From Vibrio rhodolitus (GTDB lineage Bacteria > Pseudomonadota > Gammaproteobacteria > Enterobacterales > Vibrionaceae), in NCBI RefSeq assembly GCF_003350325.1, contig NZ_QLYZ01000016.1, forward strand, positions 1 through 64,000: a stretch of DNA of 64,000 nt, written 5' to 3'. Positions 1 to 11,300 of this stretch are shown in pieces. The translations under genes and the position numbers were made by a program. A model generated the notes under the pieces. It ran no database searches and had not been told where the DNA came from. It saw only the letters and a program-made list of their open reading frames with translations. Within the stretch, counting starts at the first letter, position 1, and each line of letters starts with the position of its first letter.

Positions 1-201
1 ACGGATGGGTATGACTGCTACCAGAATGCGTTGGCAGAGAGGGTGAACGGCATTTTGAAAATGGAATATCTCTTGCGAAAGCCTAAAGATGTAGCTCAAG
101 CAAGAAAAATGGTCGCTGAGTCAGTAGAAATCTATAATCAGATGAGGCCTCATACAGCGCTAAAATACAAAACGCCCGATGAAGTACACCGAGCGTTTTA
201 A
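1..201 (+). CDS. IS3-family transposase OrfB, C-terminal fragment (left edge of window)
   Basis: An open frame of 66 residues enters from the left edge and stops at 199-201. It contains the segment QNALAERVNGILKMEY, in which the Glu of 'AER' is the expected last residue of the DDE triad of IS3-type integrase cores. The tail 'YNQMRPHTALKYKTPDEV' is the usual C-terminal signature of OrfB. The enzyme would carry out cut-and-copy transposition, normally as an OrfAB frameshift fusion. The upstream part is outside the window, so whether the element is intact cannot be judged. Confidence 0.88.
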   Translation, partial: TDGYDCYQNALAERVNGILKMEYLLRKPKDVAQARKMVAESVEIYNQMRPHTALKYKTPDEVHRAF

Positions 202-234
202 CTAAAAAGTGTCAACCCATATCAGGACGGGTCA
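1..234 (+). mobile_element. Right end of an IS3-family insertion sequence
   Basis: The window opens inside an insertion sequence. The transposase reading frame runs to 201. It is followed by the likely terminal inverted repeat, whose outward strand reads TGACCCGTCCTGATATGGG from 234 inward. IS3-family ends typically begin TGA and close TCA, which fits a right boundary at about 234. The left end and any target duplication lie outside the window, so the element cannot be named. It sits about 45 bp beyond the stop of scsD. Confidence 0.8.
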
Positions 235-278
235 GGTAAACTTTGCAATTGAAGAATATCGAGATTGAAACAGAGCAG

Positions 279-794
279 TTAAGCGAACAACATTCTTAAC
301 CAAAGTCCCCACGGCGTAGTAATGCCCGCGGTGAGATACTTGATCTCGCCATCTTTAATCACCGCAATAGTCGGTGTCACGCTAATGCCCCAAGCTTTAC
401 TCACCGGCTGCTCTACATCATTGATTGTCGTAAACTGGTGCTGCTTTGCGTCTAGGTACGACTGGATGCGTTCATCGTCGCCGGATGAAAGCGCCACTGT
501 TACCACTTGATGATCGTTGGCAAACCAATCCACAGTTGGGCTAACCCATTTACACGCGCCGCACCAAGTCGCCCAGAAATAGACGATTACTGGTTCGCCG
601 TGTTTACTCAGCGCATTCACATCAATTTGGTTGCCATCAATATCGAACGCTTGGATCTCAGGCGCTTTACCTTTCGGGGCGGAACTGCTGTGATAAAAGT
701 CCATCGCATAAGACGCGCCGGCGATGATAATTAGCGCAAAGCACAGCTCTCTTAGCCAATACTTCCAACCGGATTTTTTCTTAGTCTTGCTCAT
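279..794 (-). CDS. scsD: ScsD-like membrane-anchored thioredoxin-fold protein
   Basis: 171 residues. A short basic N-terminus precedes one membrane segment (about residues 15-32), followed by a periplasmic thioredoxin/TlpA-like domain with the active site WCGAC (C78 and C81). A cis-Pro loop is visible as 'SVTPTIAV'. It fits ScsD of the copper-sensitivity suppressor system, a membrane-tethered thiol-disulfide protein. Its start overlaps the stop of the upstream scsB-like gene by 4 bp, so the two are translationally coupled and ScsB is the likely electron donor. No scsC-type gene lies between or beside them. A generic TlpA/DsbE-like thioredoxin is the main alternative. Confidence 0.75.
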   Translation of the reverse strand: MSKTKKKSGWKYWLRELCFALIIIAGASYAMDFYHSSSAPKGKAPEIQAFDIDGNQIDVNALSKHGEPVIVYFWATWCGACKWVSPTVDWFANDHQVVTVALSSGDDERIQSYLDAKQHQFTTINDVEQPVSKAWGISVTPTIAVIKDGEIKYLTAGITTPWGLWLRMLFA

Positions 795-2893
795 GGTTGA
801 CTCGCTCTGCTAATTGCATCCATTACCTGTTTTTCTGACAAGATCACGGGCAGCGGAATACCTTGCGCTGCTTTTGGACCATAAACAATATTGAACGGTA
901 CGCCGTAACGACCATGACTTTGCAAATATTCGGTCACGCTAGGGTTAGGCGTTGTCCAATCGCCCAGCATTAACACCATATTAGGCTGTTGCAGTGCGGT
1001 ATAAACCGGGTCTTGCAGCACTACGCCAATCTTATTGGCTTTACAGGTAATACACCAATCTGCGGTTACTTCAACAAACACGGTTTTACCTTGGCGAGTG
1101 AGTGATTCAATTTTGTCTGCTTGCAGTTTTTGCCAAGGTAAATCATCGACTACAGGCGTTGCCCAGTTACCAGCCGTTAGACTGCCGACCACCAAGCCAC
1201 CGCCAGCTAAAAGCGTCAATGAAGCGAGCAATGGGATCAGCAGTTTTCGACCATGTACGCGACCTAGCCATATCACAGTTAGGATCACGATTAGGCTACC
1301 AAGCATCAGTACCGCGAATTTGCCGATAAATGGCATAAGCAAACTGACGAGCCAAATCGAGGTTGCCAGCATCATAAAGCCGAATAGCAATTTAATGCGG
1401 TTCATCCAAAGCCCCGGCTTAGGCATCAATCTCATTAAGTTTGGAGCAATAGCAAACAGCAGCCAAGGCAAACTCATTCCCACGCCAAGAGCGATAAAGA
1501 TAATCCACAATTCGAGATAACTTGCGCCGAGCGCGTAAGCGACCGCAGTGCCTAAGAAAGGCGCACTACAAGGCGTCGCGAGTAGAGTGGCGAACATGCC
1601 TTGAATAAAGTGCCCAATATGGCTGCTGTCACCTCGGCTTGCCATCCAAGTGTTTAAACCTGCCGGAAGTTTAAATTCAAACAACCCAAGCAAGTTAAGC
1701 GCAAACAATAGCGTGACAATCAGCATTAATAGCAGAAACTCAACACTCTGGAATTGAATGCCCCAGCCAATGCTTTCACCACCCAGTTTGAGCAAACTCA
1801 ACGCGCCAGCTATCAGCGCAAAAGAGCTGATAATGCCAAGCGCTGAAGCAATAAAAGAAGTGCGAATATGACTTGTCGACGCTTGCTGTTGCAGCGCGAT
1901 GCTATTGAGCTTCAGCCCCAGTACCGGCAAGACACAGGGCATAATGTTAAGCAATAAACCACCCAAGAGTGCGAAACCAAGCATGGTAACTAGGCTGGTT
2001 TGGCTATATTGGATTGGTAGGGTGCCAGCACTGGCTTGGATCTCTGTCGCGAAGGTGTGATCTGAGATAGTGATTGCCAGCGCTTTGCCAGTTAAATCGA
2101 CATCTCCTTTCCAGTTGCTAACATCAAATATCGCGGTTAACTGGTGATTGTCGAGTGCCTTATCATTTTCGATGATTAATCTTGGCTTGGCGAAAAACTC
2201 CTTTTCCACTTGCTTGCCATCAACCAACACTTGCGGCGTTTGCCAAGGACGCTGGTTGTTGAGCTGCACGACAAACTGCTGCTGCTCGTCGTTCCAATAG
2301 GTCGCTGATACTGTGACGTTTGGATTGGCTTTCGGGCTCAGACTCATCCCTTGGTTAAATAAAAACATCGCATCAGGGTCGAGCTTAAGTGTCGCAGGGT
2401 CAACGCTAAGATCGATAGGATAATCGGTGATCACGCAGATATCGGTACAGGAAGGCAGACGCAAAGAGCCTTTAAGTCTTGCTACTTGGTTGGCATCTTC
2501 AAGTGTCAGAGTAAGGGGAAAGCTAACTTGATGCTTATAGCCCAAGGTCATAATCCCCAGCTGTTCAAAATAGTGGGGGATTGGCCAATGCCAGTCGACA
2601 GCTTCAATATTGGTTGAATCCGTCCAGTTTAGTTCAGGGGCAATACCGGCTTCACCGGGACTGCGCCAATAGGTTTTCCATTCACCTTCAAGGCGGACAT
2701 CCAAGACTGCTTGCACTTGTTTATGTAGCGCTTGCTGCTCTCCTGTCAAAAGCAGACGTAACTTCACCGGAGGATGTTTGGCGTCTGTTATCCAGCCGGT
2801 GCTTTGTGCAAAGCTGGCATAGGAGAATAGTGAGCTAATAAGCAGACTAAAAAGAAGGGCAAATTGTTTAATTCGGCTAGTTTGAGACAACAC
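791..2893 (-). CDS. scsB: ScsB/DsbD-family transmembrane thiol:disulfide interchange protein
   Basis: 700 residues starting at GTG. The order is: signal peptide (about 1-29), a large periplasmic beta-rich domain as in ScsB, eight or so membrane segments, and a C-terminal thioredoxin domain. The membrane part carries the two DsbD-type cysteines in 'NIMPCVLPVLG' (near residue 317) and 'LATPCSAPFLG' (near residue 440). The C-terminal domain has 'DWCITCK' (near residue 612). Such proteins pass electrons from cytoplasmic thioredoxin across the membrane to periplasmic partners, here most simply ScsD. The long N-terminal domain favours ScsB over plain DsbD. It forms a two-gene operon with scsD. Confidence 0.82.
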   Translation of the reverse strand: MLSQTSRIKQFALLFSLLISSLFSYASFAQSTGWITDAKHPPVKLRLLLTGEQQALHKQVQAVLDVRLEGEWKTYWRSPGEAGIAPELNWTDSTNIEAVDWHWPIPHYFEQLGIMTLGYKHQVSFPLTLTLEDANQVARLKGSLRLPSCTDICVITDYPIDLSVDPATLKLDPDAMFLFNQGMSLSPKANPNVTVSATYWNDEQQQFVVQLNNQRPWQTPQVLVDGKQVEKEFFAKPRLIIENDKALDNHQLTAIFDVSNWKGDVDLTGKALAITISDHTFATEIQASAGTLPIQYSQTSLVTMLGFALLGGLLLNIMPCVLPVLGLKLNSIALQQQASTSHIRTSFIASALGIISSFALIAGALSLLKLGGESIGWGIQFQSVEFLLLMLIVTLLFALNLLGLFEFKLPAGLNTWMASRGDSSHIGHFIQGMFATLLATPCSAPFLGTAVAYALGASYLELWIIFIALGVGMSLPWLLFAIAPNLMRLMPKPGLWMNRIKLLFGFMMLATSIWLVSLLMPFIGKFAVLMLGSLIVILTVIWLGRVHGRKLLIPLLASLTLLAGGGLVVGSLTAGNWATPVVDDLPWQKLQADKIESLTRQGKTVFVEVTADWCITCKANKIGVVLQDPVYTALQQPNMVLMLGDWTTPNPSVTEYLQSHGRYGVPFNIVYGPKAAQGIPLPVILSEKQVMDAISRASQP

Positions 2894-3023
2894 ACGTGAT
2901 CCGTTTGGAAATGAATTAAAGATGACGATAAGACCGTAGTTTAGATACGATTCTTTCGTGCAAGCCTAGAGAAGTGTCTGCAGCGATTCAAGCGCTGATT
3001 TGTAACATCTGTTAGTAAACCAA

Positions 3024-3047
3024 GGATAGCGAAGCACCTCGCTATCC
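3024..3047 (-). terminator. Hairpin downstream of rluE
   Basis: Perfect 9-bp stem GGATAGCGA/TCGCTATCC with a 6-base loop, just past the rluE stop on the minus strand. The following bases are only moderately T-rich (TTGGTTTAC), so it is a likely but not strong Rho-independent terminator. Confidence 0.5.
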
Positions 3048-3059
3048 TATCGAGGGCGG

Positions 3060-3752
3060 TTACAGTGAGATCTCTTTCCACTCACCTGGTTGCAGGTCGC
3101 CCAGCACAATATCACCCATCGAATAACGAATTAAGCGCAGGGTTGGGAAACCAATGTTGGCGGTCATACGGCGCACTTGACGGTTGCGCCCTTCAATAAT
3201 TGTAATTGCCAGCCAAGTGGTTGGAATGTTGGCGCGAAAACGCACGGGTGGGTTACGCTCCCACACTTGTGGTTCGTCCATAACCTCAACTTTCGCAGGG
3301 AGCGTCATGCCATCTTTGAGTTCAACGCCTTTACGTAGTTTGTCGAGATCGGCATCGGTTGGTGCACCGTCCACTTGTACCCAGTAAGTCTTTGGTGATT
3401 TAGACTGAGGTTGTGTCAGTTTTGCTTGCAAGATGCCATCGTTGGTGAGTACCAATAAGCCTTCGCTATCTCGATCAAGACGACCCGCAGCGTAGACATC
3501 TTTGACTGGAATAAAATCCGCCAATGTTTTACGACCATCACCATCGGTAAATTGTGTCAAGGTGTCAAAGGGTTTATTAAAGATCAGAACCTTACGATCT
3601 TCTGGTCGAATGCGAGGTTTATTCGAAGGTGTTTTTTTTCGCTGAGAAGACGAGTGGGTCTTCGATTTACCGAACTTATCTGATTGTTTGAAACGCTTTG
3701 TCGTACGTTGAGTGGAATTTTTTGAAGACGGACGACTTGAACGTGTCTGCAT
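3060..3752 (-). CDS. rluE: 23S rRNA pseudouridine synthase RluE
   Basis: 230 residues. The catalytic motif [11 protein letters not shown] is present (D93), and '[11 protein letters not shown]' and '[10 protein letters not shown]' are typical of the RsuA/RluB/E/F family. The family member RluE makes pseudouridine 2457 in 23S rRNA. The basic, low-complexity N-terminus (about residues 1-45) is usual for vibrio RluE. The frame stays open further upstream to 3851, but the ATG at 3752 has an AGGG ribosome site about 10 bases before it and its residues match the family start, so it is preferred. The promoter would lie in the 293-bp gap shared with icd, which is divergent. Confidence 0.85.
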   Translation of the reverse strand: MQTRSSRPSSKNSTQRTTKRFKQSDKFGKSKTHSSSQRKKTPSNKPRIRPEDRKVLIFNKPFDTLTQFTDGDGRKTLADFIPVKDVYAAGRLDRDSEGLLVLTNDGILQAKLTQPQSKSPKTYWVQVDGAPTDADLDKLRKGVELKDGMTLPAKVEVMDEPQVWERNPPVRFRANIPTTWLAITIIEGRNRQVRRMTANIGFPTLRLIRYSMGDIVLGDLQPGEWKEISL

Positions 3753-4036
3753 GTTAACTACCCTGCAATTTTGTAAATAAAATGTATTGTTCGGTTTAAG
3801 TAATTTGCTGTTTAAGCTATTATTTGCGCGCCAAATTCTGGATTGGCGCACATGATAATAGACTATTATCTAGCTTTTGTTTAATTATAACGATTAGCTC
3901 TCATGGATTCTGCTTTTACTCAGCAGAAGGATTAAAAGAGACAGACAAATCGCGACAAGTGAGGGGATGAAGCATTAACTTGTAAGCGACCACAAACCCA
4001 GAGCCATTCATCCGACAGGCTTTGGTTGAACAATAG

Positions 4037-6271
<2,235 letters not shown>

Positions 6272-6281
6272 ACAGAGTATT

Positions 6282-6303
6282 AGGCTTGGGTTCGCCCAAG
6301 CCT
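6282..6303 (+). terminator. First terminator-like hairpin after icd (TTCG loop)
   Basis: A 9-bp stem AGGCTTGGG/CCCAAGCCT closed by the extra-stable tetraloop TTCG, starting 10 bases after the icd stop and followed by TTTACCTTT. The T-tract is broken, so it may stabilise the 3' end as much as terminate. Confidence 0.65.
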
Positions 6304-6331
6304 TTACCTTTGTTGATGTATTAATACAGAA

Positions 6332-6357
6332 AAACCCGCCTGTTGGCGGGTTTCTTT
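6332..6357 (+). terminator. Second terminator after icd
   Basis: Stem AAACCCGCC/GGCGGGTTT with loop TGTT and the T-rich tail TTTCTTTG. It lies between the convergent icd and cspD genes and could serve both directions, because A residues flank the stem on the other side. Confidence 0.85.
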
Positions 6358-6375
6358 GTTCTACATCGGCAGCGT

Positions 6376-6597
6376 TTATTTTGCTGGCTGTGCTTCCAGC
6401 GGAGTTACTACACTTGCGTGGTATCCTTTAGGACCTTCTTCTACTTCGAACATTACTTGTTGGCCAGCTTTCAGAGTACGATAACCATCCATTTGGATTG
6501 TAGAGTAGTGAGCGAACACATCACTGTCTTCTCCTTCTGGACAGATAAAACCAAATCCTTTGGCGTTGTTAAACCATTTTACTGTACCTGTAGCCAT
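6376..6597 (-). CDS. cspD: Cold-shock-domain protein CspD
   Basis: 73 residues with the RNP motifs KGFGFI and VFAHY and the CspD-type run 'STIQMDGYRTLKAGQ'. In E. coli CspD is a stationary-phase inhibitor of DNA replication and is found, as here, divergent from clpS-clpA. An in-frame ATG occurs nine bases further upstream. The ATG at 6597 is chosen because GAGGG sits 9 bases before it and the product then starts MATGTVKWF as in relatives. Confidence 0.93.
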   Translation of the reverse strand: MATGTVKWFNNAKGFGFICPEGEDSDVFAHYSTIQMDGYRTLKAGQQVMFEVEEGPKGYHASVVTPLEAQPAK

Positions 6598-7122
6598 GCT
6601 ATACATCCCTCATGCATTTGTTGTTAGTTTACCAATTGGCTGCACTCCTGTACGCCAATATAAAGTATCCACCGCTGCTAAATTGAACACCTGGAGTGTT
6701 CGTTAACTTTGGAAGAACACGGGTGAAAATCCATTCAGACGCTGCCGAAATTTCAATCACTTAATTTCCAGAGTAGTCAATGAGAGAGCACAGTCAATAG
6801 TAAAAAGGTATTACATCACAAATATTTGAATACAAACTTGCTGCAACTTTTACAATCTAATAACTATTTTGCAGGGCTAATGCATAAAAACTTGAGCGAA
6901 TTGAGCTGTTTTTGTTGTTATTTTAATCAATTTGCCGAGTTGATTCGTAAGATAGACAAAAGAAAAAAATGTTTTATTTGCAGCGATACCATTGCTAGTT
7001 TAGTCTCTAAGTATGGGCTTTTTTAACTGCTTGTGCTTTTTGCTCTTATTAAGAGATCTATCCATCTTTTCCGTACAGCAAAGTGTTAAAATAACAGCGA
7101 AACTATCTAAACAATACGTATC
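6598..7122. other. 525-bp intergenic region between cspD and clpS
   Basis: AT-rich region holding the promoters of the divergent cspD and clpS genes. One marked structure is the dyad GAACACCTGGAGTGTTC at 6685-6701, with a further GAACAC at 6715-6720. A 66-codon open frame at 6826-7026 has no ribosome site and a composition no different from its surroundings, so it is not called as a gene. No RNA gene is recognised. Confidence 0.5.
6685..6720. promoter_or_regulatory. Dyad with extra half-site upstream of cspD
   Basis: GAACAC-N5-GTGTTC, followed 13 bases later by another GAACAC. It is about 90-120 bp upstream of the cspD start. The arrangement suits an operator, but no known regulator is matched with confidence. 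Confidence 0.35.
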
Positions 7123-7443
7123 ATGAGCAAGCATTTTGAATGGGTGACTCCGGACTCAGATCTTCTGGAGTTAGAAAAAACGAAAGTAAAACCGCCATCA
7201 CTGTATCACGTTGTGCTTAACAACGACGATTACACACCGATGGACTTTGTTATTGAAATCCTTGAGCGCTTCTTCTCGATGGACATCGACAAAGCAACAC
7301 AAGTTATGCTCAAGGTCCACTACGAAGGTAAAGCAGTGTGTGGCACGTTTACCGCCGAAGTGGCAGAAACCAAAGTAGCGCAAGTTACAATGTACTCAAG
7401 GGAAAATGAGCACCCACTGCTTTGCACAATGGAACAAGCTTAA
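7123..7443 (+). CDS. clpS: ATP-dependent Clp protease adaptor ClpS
   Basis: 106 residues. The ClpS core '[24 protein letters not shown]' carries the N-degron-binding elements (NNDDYT, then the hydrophobic pocket helix), and '[19 protein letters not shown]' closes the fold. ClpS binds the ClpA N-domain and delivers N-end-rule substrates to ClpAP. It lies 47 bp upstream of clpA on the same strand, the usual arrangement. No strong Shine-Dalgarno sequence is visible before the ATG. Confidence 0.95.
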   Translation: MSKHFEWVTPDSDLLELEKTKVKPPSLYHVVLNNDDYTPMDFVIEILERFFSMDIDKATQVMLKVHYEGKAVCGTFTAEVAETKVAQVTMYSRENEHPLLCTMEQA

Positions 7444-7490
7444 AGCTTGGTCGAACAATTACAATTAGGTTGTTCTTTTAGGAGGTCCTT

Positions 7491-9758
7491 ATGCTGAATA
7501 AAGAGTTAGAGTCGAGTCTCAATGGCGCGTTTGCCCGTGCACGAGATAAAAGACATGAGTTTATGACTGTCGAGCACCTCCTGCTAGCGTTACTCGAAAA
7601 CGACGCAGCGCGAGATGCGCTTGCGGCTTGCCAAGCTGATATTGATGCACTCCGCAACGAGCTTGACGTATTTATCGATCAAACCACTCCACTGATTCCT
7701 GAAAATGACGAGACTCGCGAGACCCAACCAACGTTGAGTTTCCAGCGAGTACTTCAGCGTGCTGTATTCCACGTTCAGTCGTCAGGTCGCAGCGAAGTGA
7801 CTGGCGCAAATGTGCTGGTAGCTATTTTTAGCGAGCAAGAGTCGCACGCAGCGTACCTATTGAAAAAGAATGACGTTAGCCGTTTAGATATTGTTAACTT
7901 CATTTCGCATGGTATTACCAAAGCATCTGGTTCAAACGACGAGCCGTCTTCAGATTCATTTAGTAACGAAGCTCCAGCAGAAGAAGTTAACGGCGAAGAG
8001 CGTTTAGAAAGCTTTGCAACTAACCTCAACCAAGTAGCGAAGAAAGGTCAGATAGACCCGCTGATTGGTCGCGATAAAGAGCTTGAGCGCACAATCCAAG
8101 TGTTATGCCGTCGTCGTAAAAATAACCCGCTGTTAGTGGGTGAAGCTGGCGTTGGTAAAACAGCGATTGCTGAAGGGCTAGCATGGCGCATCGTTGAAGG
8201 ACAAGTGCCAGAAATTATCAAAGATAGCGTAATTTACTCGCTTGATATTGGTTCGCTATTGGCGGGAACTAAGTACCGTGGTGATTTCGAGAAACGCTTT
8301 AAAACCATTTTGAAGCAGCTCGAAAAAGAAGAAGACGCGATTCTGTTTATCGATGAGATCCACACCATTATTGGTGCGGGGGCGGCTTCTGGTGGTCAAG
8401 TGGACGCGGCGAACCTTATCAAACCACTGTTAAGTAGTGGCAAGTTACGCTGTATTGGTTCAACAACCTACCAAGAATACAGCAATATCTTCGAGAAAGA
8501 GCGTGCACTATCTCGTCGTTTCCAAAAAATCGATGTGGTTGAACCATCGATTGATGACACCACTAAGATCCTAATGGGTCTTAAACCAAAATACGAAGCG
8601 CACCACGAAGTTCGTTATACCAATAAAGCGCTGCGTGCTGCAGTAGAGCTTTCTGCCAAATACATCAATGAGCGTCATTTACCTGATAAGGCTATCGACG
8701 TGATTGATGAAGCGGGTGCACGTAGTCGTCTTGCGCCAGCCAGTCGTCGTAAGAAAACCGTTGGTGTGGCGGATATCGAAGCTATGGTAGCGAAGATGGC
8801 GCGTATTCCTGAAAAATCGGTTTCTTCTTCTGACAAAGAAGTACTGCAAACGCTTGATCAGAAAATGAAGATGCTGGTGTTTGGGCAAGATGGCGCTATT
8901 GATGTTCTGACTGAAGCGATTAAACTGACTCGCGCTGGATTAGGTGCTGAAAACAAACCGGTTGGTTCATTCCTATTTGCTGGCCCTACGGGTGTTGGTA
9001 AAACAGAGGTAACGGTACAGCTATCTAAACTGCTTGGCATTGAACTGCTGCGTTTTGATATGTCCGAGTACGGTGAGCGTCACTCGGTAAGCCGTTTGAT
9101 CGGCGCACCTCCAGGTTACGTTGGTTACGATCAAGGCGGTCTACTCACTGATGCAGTGATCAAACATCCACATTCAGTGGTACTGCTTGATGAAATCGAG
9201 AAAGCGCACCCTGATATCTTCAACTTGCTACTACAAGTGATGGACAACGGTACGCTAACGGATAATAACGGTCGCAAAGCAGACTTCCGTAACGTGATTT
9301 TGGTTCTGACCACCAACGCTGGTGTTCAGGAAACGGAAAAACGCTCGATTGGTCTGGTTCAGCAAGATCACAGCCCAGATGCGATGGCGGAAATTAAGAA
9401 GGTATTTACTCCTGAATTCCGTAACCGTCTCGATAACATCATGTGGTTTAACAGCCTAGATGAGCAAGTTATCGCTCAAGTGGTTGATAAGTTCATTGTT
9501 GAACTGCAAGCTCAGCTGGATGCACGCGGCGTATCCATGGAAGTGTCTGATGAAGCGCGTCAATGGCTGGCAGTGAAAGGTTACGATAAAGCGATGGGCG
9601 CACGTCCAATGGGACGAGTGATCCAAGAGCAACTGAAGAAACCTCTCGCGAATGAATTGCTATTTGGTTCGCTAGTCGATGGTGGCACTGTTAAAGTGAC
9701 GTTGAAAGGTGATGAACTCGACTTCCAATTCGATAAAGAAGCAGAACCGGTTCATTAA
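7491..9758 (+). CDS. clpA: ATP-dependent Clp protease ATP-binding subunit ClpA
   Basis: 755 residues. The Clp N-domain (about 1-150) is followed by two AAA+ modules. The first has the Walker A GEAGVGKT at about 217 and DEIHTI. The second has GPTGVGKT at about 498 and '[14 protein letters not shown]'. An acidic linker (about 140-168) separates the N-domain. ClpA unfolds substrates and feeds them to ClpP, directed by ClpS encoded just upstream. An excellent ribosome site (AGGAGG) precedes the ATG. It is followed by a strong terminator. Confidence 0.97.
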   Translation: MLNKELESSLNGAFARARDKRHEFMTVEHLLLALLENDAARDALAACQADIDALRNELDVFIDQTTPLIPENDETRETQPTLSFQRVLQRAVFHVQSSGRSEVTGANVLVAIFSEQESHAAYLLKKNDVSRLDIVNFISHGITKASGSNDEPSSDSFSNEAPAEEVNGEERLESFATNLNQVAKKGQIDPLIGRDKELERTIQVLCRRRKNNPLLVGEAGVGKTAIAEGLAWRIVEGQVPEIIKDSVIYSLDIGSLLAGTKYRGDFEKRFKTILKQLEKEEDAILFIDEIHTIIGAGAASGGQVDAANLIKPLLSSGKLRCIGSTTYQEYSNIFEKERALSRRFQKIDVVEPSIDDTTKILMGLKPKYEAHHEVRYTNKALRAAVELSAKYINERHLPDKAIDVIDEAGARSRLAPASRRKKTVGVADIEAMVAKMARIPEKSVSSSDKEVLQTLDQKMKMLVFGQDGAIDVLTEAIKLTRAGLGAENKPVGSFLFAGPTGVGKTEVTVQLSKLLGIELLRFDMSEYGERHSVSRLIGAPPGYVGYDQGGLLTDAVIKHPHSVVLLDEIEKAHPDIFNLLLQVMDNGTLTDNNGRKADFRNVILVLTTNAGVQETEKRSIGLVQQDHSPDAMAEIKKVFTPEFRNRLDNIMWFNSLDEQVIAQVVDKFIVELQAQLDARGVSMEVSDEARQWLAVKGYDKAMGARPMGRVIQEQLKKPLANELLFGSLVDGGTVKVTLKGDELDFQFDKEAEPVH

Positions 9759-9775
9759 TCGATACCCAATAAACC

Positions 9776-9807
9776 AAGCCAGAGCATTTGCTCTGGCTTT
9801 TGCTTTT
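9776..9807 (+). terminator. clpA terminator
   Basis: Stem AGCCAGAGC/GCTCTGGCT with loop ATTT and the tail TTTGCTTTT. Confidence 0.9.
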
Positions 9808-9822
9808 GTGACAGTGAAATCT

Positions 9823-10446
9823 TTACATCTGAGCTTTTATTGCTTGATAGGCAAACTCAACGTCGCTTGGAATAGGCTGTTCGATTTGAAAGCCTTTTGC
9901 CGGATAGTGCTTGATTCGTTCAAAATCGCCAAGCATGGCTTCAACGACGGTAAAAAGGTCAATCTCCTCGCAAAAATAGTCGGTAAAAGATTGTTTCGCT
10001 GAGCTCACTGCAACGTACTCAACAGGGTGTGGCCATTGCTTCATAAACGTCGCATAGGCACGTCTTTCCATGTAAGGCTTTTGCACTAGAATGACGCGGT
10101 TAAGGGTTACGCCAAGCTTGTCACACAGTTGAGCGCTGAAAAGTACATTCTCGCCACTGTTGCTCGATTGGTTCTCAATCAAAATAGCCTGCGTAGGTAC
10201 ACCAAGATCGCGCGCGATAGCGGCGAAAGTCTCCGCTTCGCTATGTTCGAAAACCCCTTCAGTTAATCGCCCAAATCCGCCAGAAAATAGGATCTTATCG
10301 GCGAAACCTTGTTTATATAAGCTCACTGCATGTTCGGCGACGCGAGAATCATTACTGCCAAGCACCAAAATACAGTCGGCAGGTTCAAGCGGGTGATTAA
10401 GCTGCATGTAGTTCCAAAGGGTGTCGATGTGTTGGTAGAGTTTCAC
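9823..10446 (-). CDS. YdcF/SanA-type DUF218 protein
   Basis: 207 residues from the chosen start. The DUF218 pattern is clear: 'ADCILVLGSNDSRVAEHAVSLYKQGFADKILFSGG', then 'SSNSGENVLFS' and 'RVILVQKPYMERRA'. This matches E. coli YdcF, an S-adenosylmethionine-binding protein of unknown reaction. The frame is open to an ATG at 10500, but that would overlap the upstream SDR gene by 44 bp. The GTG at 10446 has GAGG six bases before it and leaves a 10-bp gap to the SDR gene, so it is preferred. It is co-transcribed with the SDR gene. Confidence 0.75.
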   Translation of the reverse strand: MKLYQHIDTLWNYMQLNHPLEPADCILVLGSNDSRVAEHAVSLYKQGFADKILFSGGFGRLTEGVFEHSEAETFAAIARDLGVPTQAILIENQSSNSGENVLFSAQLCDKLGVTLNRVILVQKPYMERRAYATFMKQWPHPVEYVAVSSAKQSFTDYFCEEIDLFTVVEAMLGDFERIKHYPAKGFQIEQPIPSDVEFAYQAIKAQM

Positions 10447-10456
10447 ATTTACCTCA

Positions 10457-11278
10457 TTAGATGATTTCGAGTGTATGTTGGAAGTGGAATTTGTAGCCAA
10501 GTGCCACTAGTTTATCTGCGCTGATGTGTTTATCTGCGTTGTGGACGATTTTGGGCAGCGTGAGTTCAGCACCACTTCGCTCAATTGCTGTTTGGTAGAA
10601 CTCGGCTTTATTGGTGGTGTTTGGCGTTGTAGCGTTAACAACGTGCTTATCAAGGTGCAGCGCTGCATAGCTTACAGCGCCGATAGCATCAGATAAGTGA
10701 ATCATATTCGCAGGGGCTTGATCACTGACTTGTTTTAAATGAGCGACAAAACGTGCCGGGTGGCGATTGGGACCAATTAGGCCGCTACAGCGTACGATGG
10801 CGTAGTCGACACCACTGTCAATTAGGCTTTGTTCCGCGCGTAACATGATCTGTGCGTTTGTGGAAAATTCTTCGTTTGCTAAGGCGAGAGACAAGCTTGC
10901 CATCTCTTCAGACATCGTCTCTGCACGGTTAGGATAAACGGTGGTCGAGCTAACCATAACGATTTTCTCGACATTAAGTTGCTTGGCTGCCGTTATCAAG
11001 GTTTGCCAGTACAGCGCGTATTCATCGCCATTGCCGCGGCGAAATCCAGGAGGAAAACAGCCAATAACAACTTGCGGCGCAAAAGCAGACAAGGCTGATA
11101 CGGTGTGTGACTCGCCTTGAGCTAAATCGACCAATACCGCAGGCACTTCATCAGTCTGGGTTTGTTCCACCCCTGCTTGAGTTGTTTTACTTACCACAAC
11201 GGCATGGCCAAGGTTGGCAAGTAGTTGGCTCAAAGGTAGCCCCAACCAACCTCCGCCGATGATTCCAATTCTTTTCAT
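10457..11278 (-). CDS. YeeZ-like NAD(P)-binding extended SDR family protein
   Basis: 273 residues with an N-terminal Rossmann motif 'GIIGGGWLGLPLSQLL', a strand 'KIVMVSSTTVYPNRAETMSEE' and 'YAIVRCSGLIGPNRHPARF', as in the atypical SDR5/YeeZ group of NAD-dependent epimerase-like proteins. The substrate is unknown. E. coli yeeZ is next to the LysR gene yeeY, and here too a LysR gene lies immediately upstream (22-bp gap, same strand). The GAAAGGAG ribosome site is well placed. Confidence 0.8.
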   Translation of the reverse strand: MKRIGIIGGGWLGLPLSQLLANLGHAVVVSKTTQAGVEQTQTDEVPAVLVDLAQGESHTVSALSAFAPQVVIGCFPPGFRRGNGDEYALYWQTLITAAKQLNVEKIVMVSSTTVYPNRAETMSEEMASLSLALANEEFSTNAQIMLRAEQSLIDSGVDYAIVRCSGLIGPNRHPARFVAHLKQVSDQAPANMIHLSDAIGAVSYAALHLDKHVVNATTPNTTNKAEFYQTAIERSGAELTLPKIVHNADKHISADKLVALGYKFHFQHTLEII

Positions 11279-11300
11279 GCAGAACTCCTTTCAATTAAGG

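Noticed and set aside
6826..7026. 66-codon open frame in the cspD-clpS gap
   Set aside because: No ribosome site, skewed AT-rich composition equal to its surroundings, and no recognisable family features.
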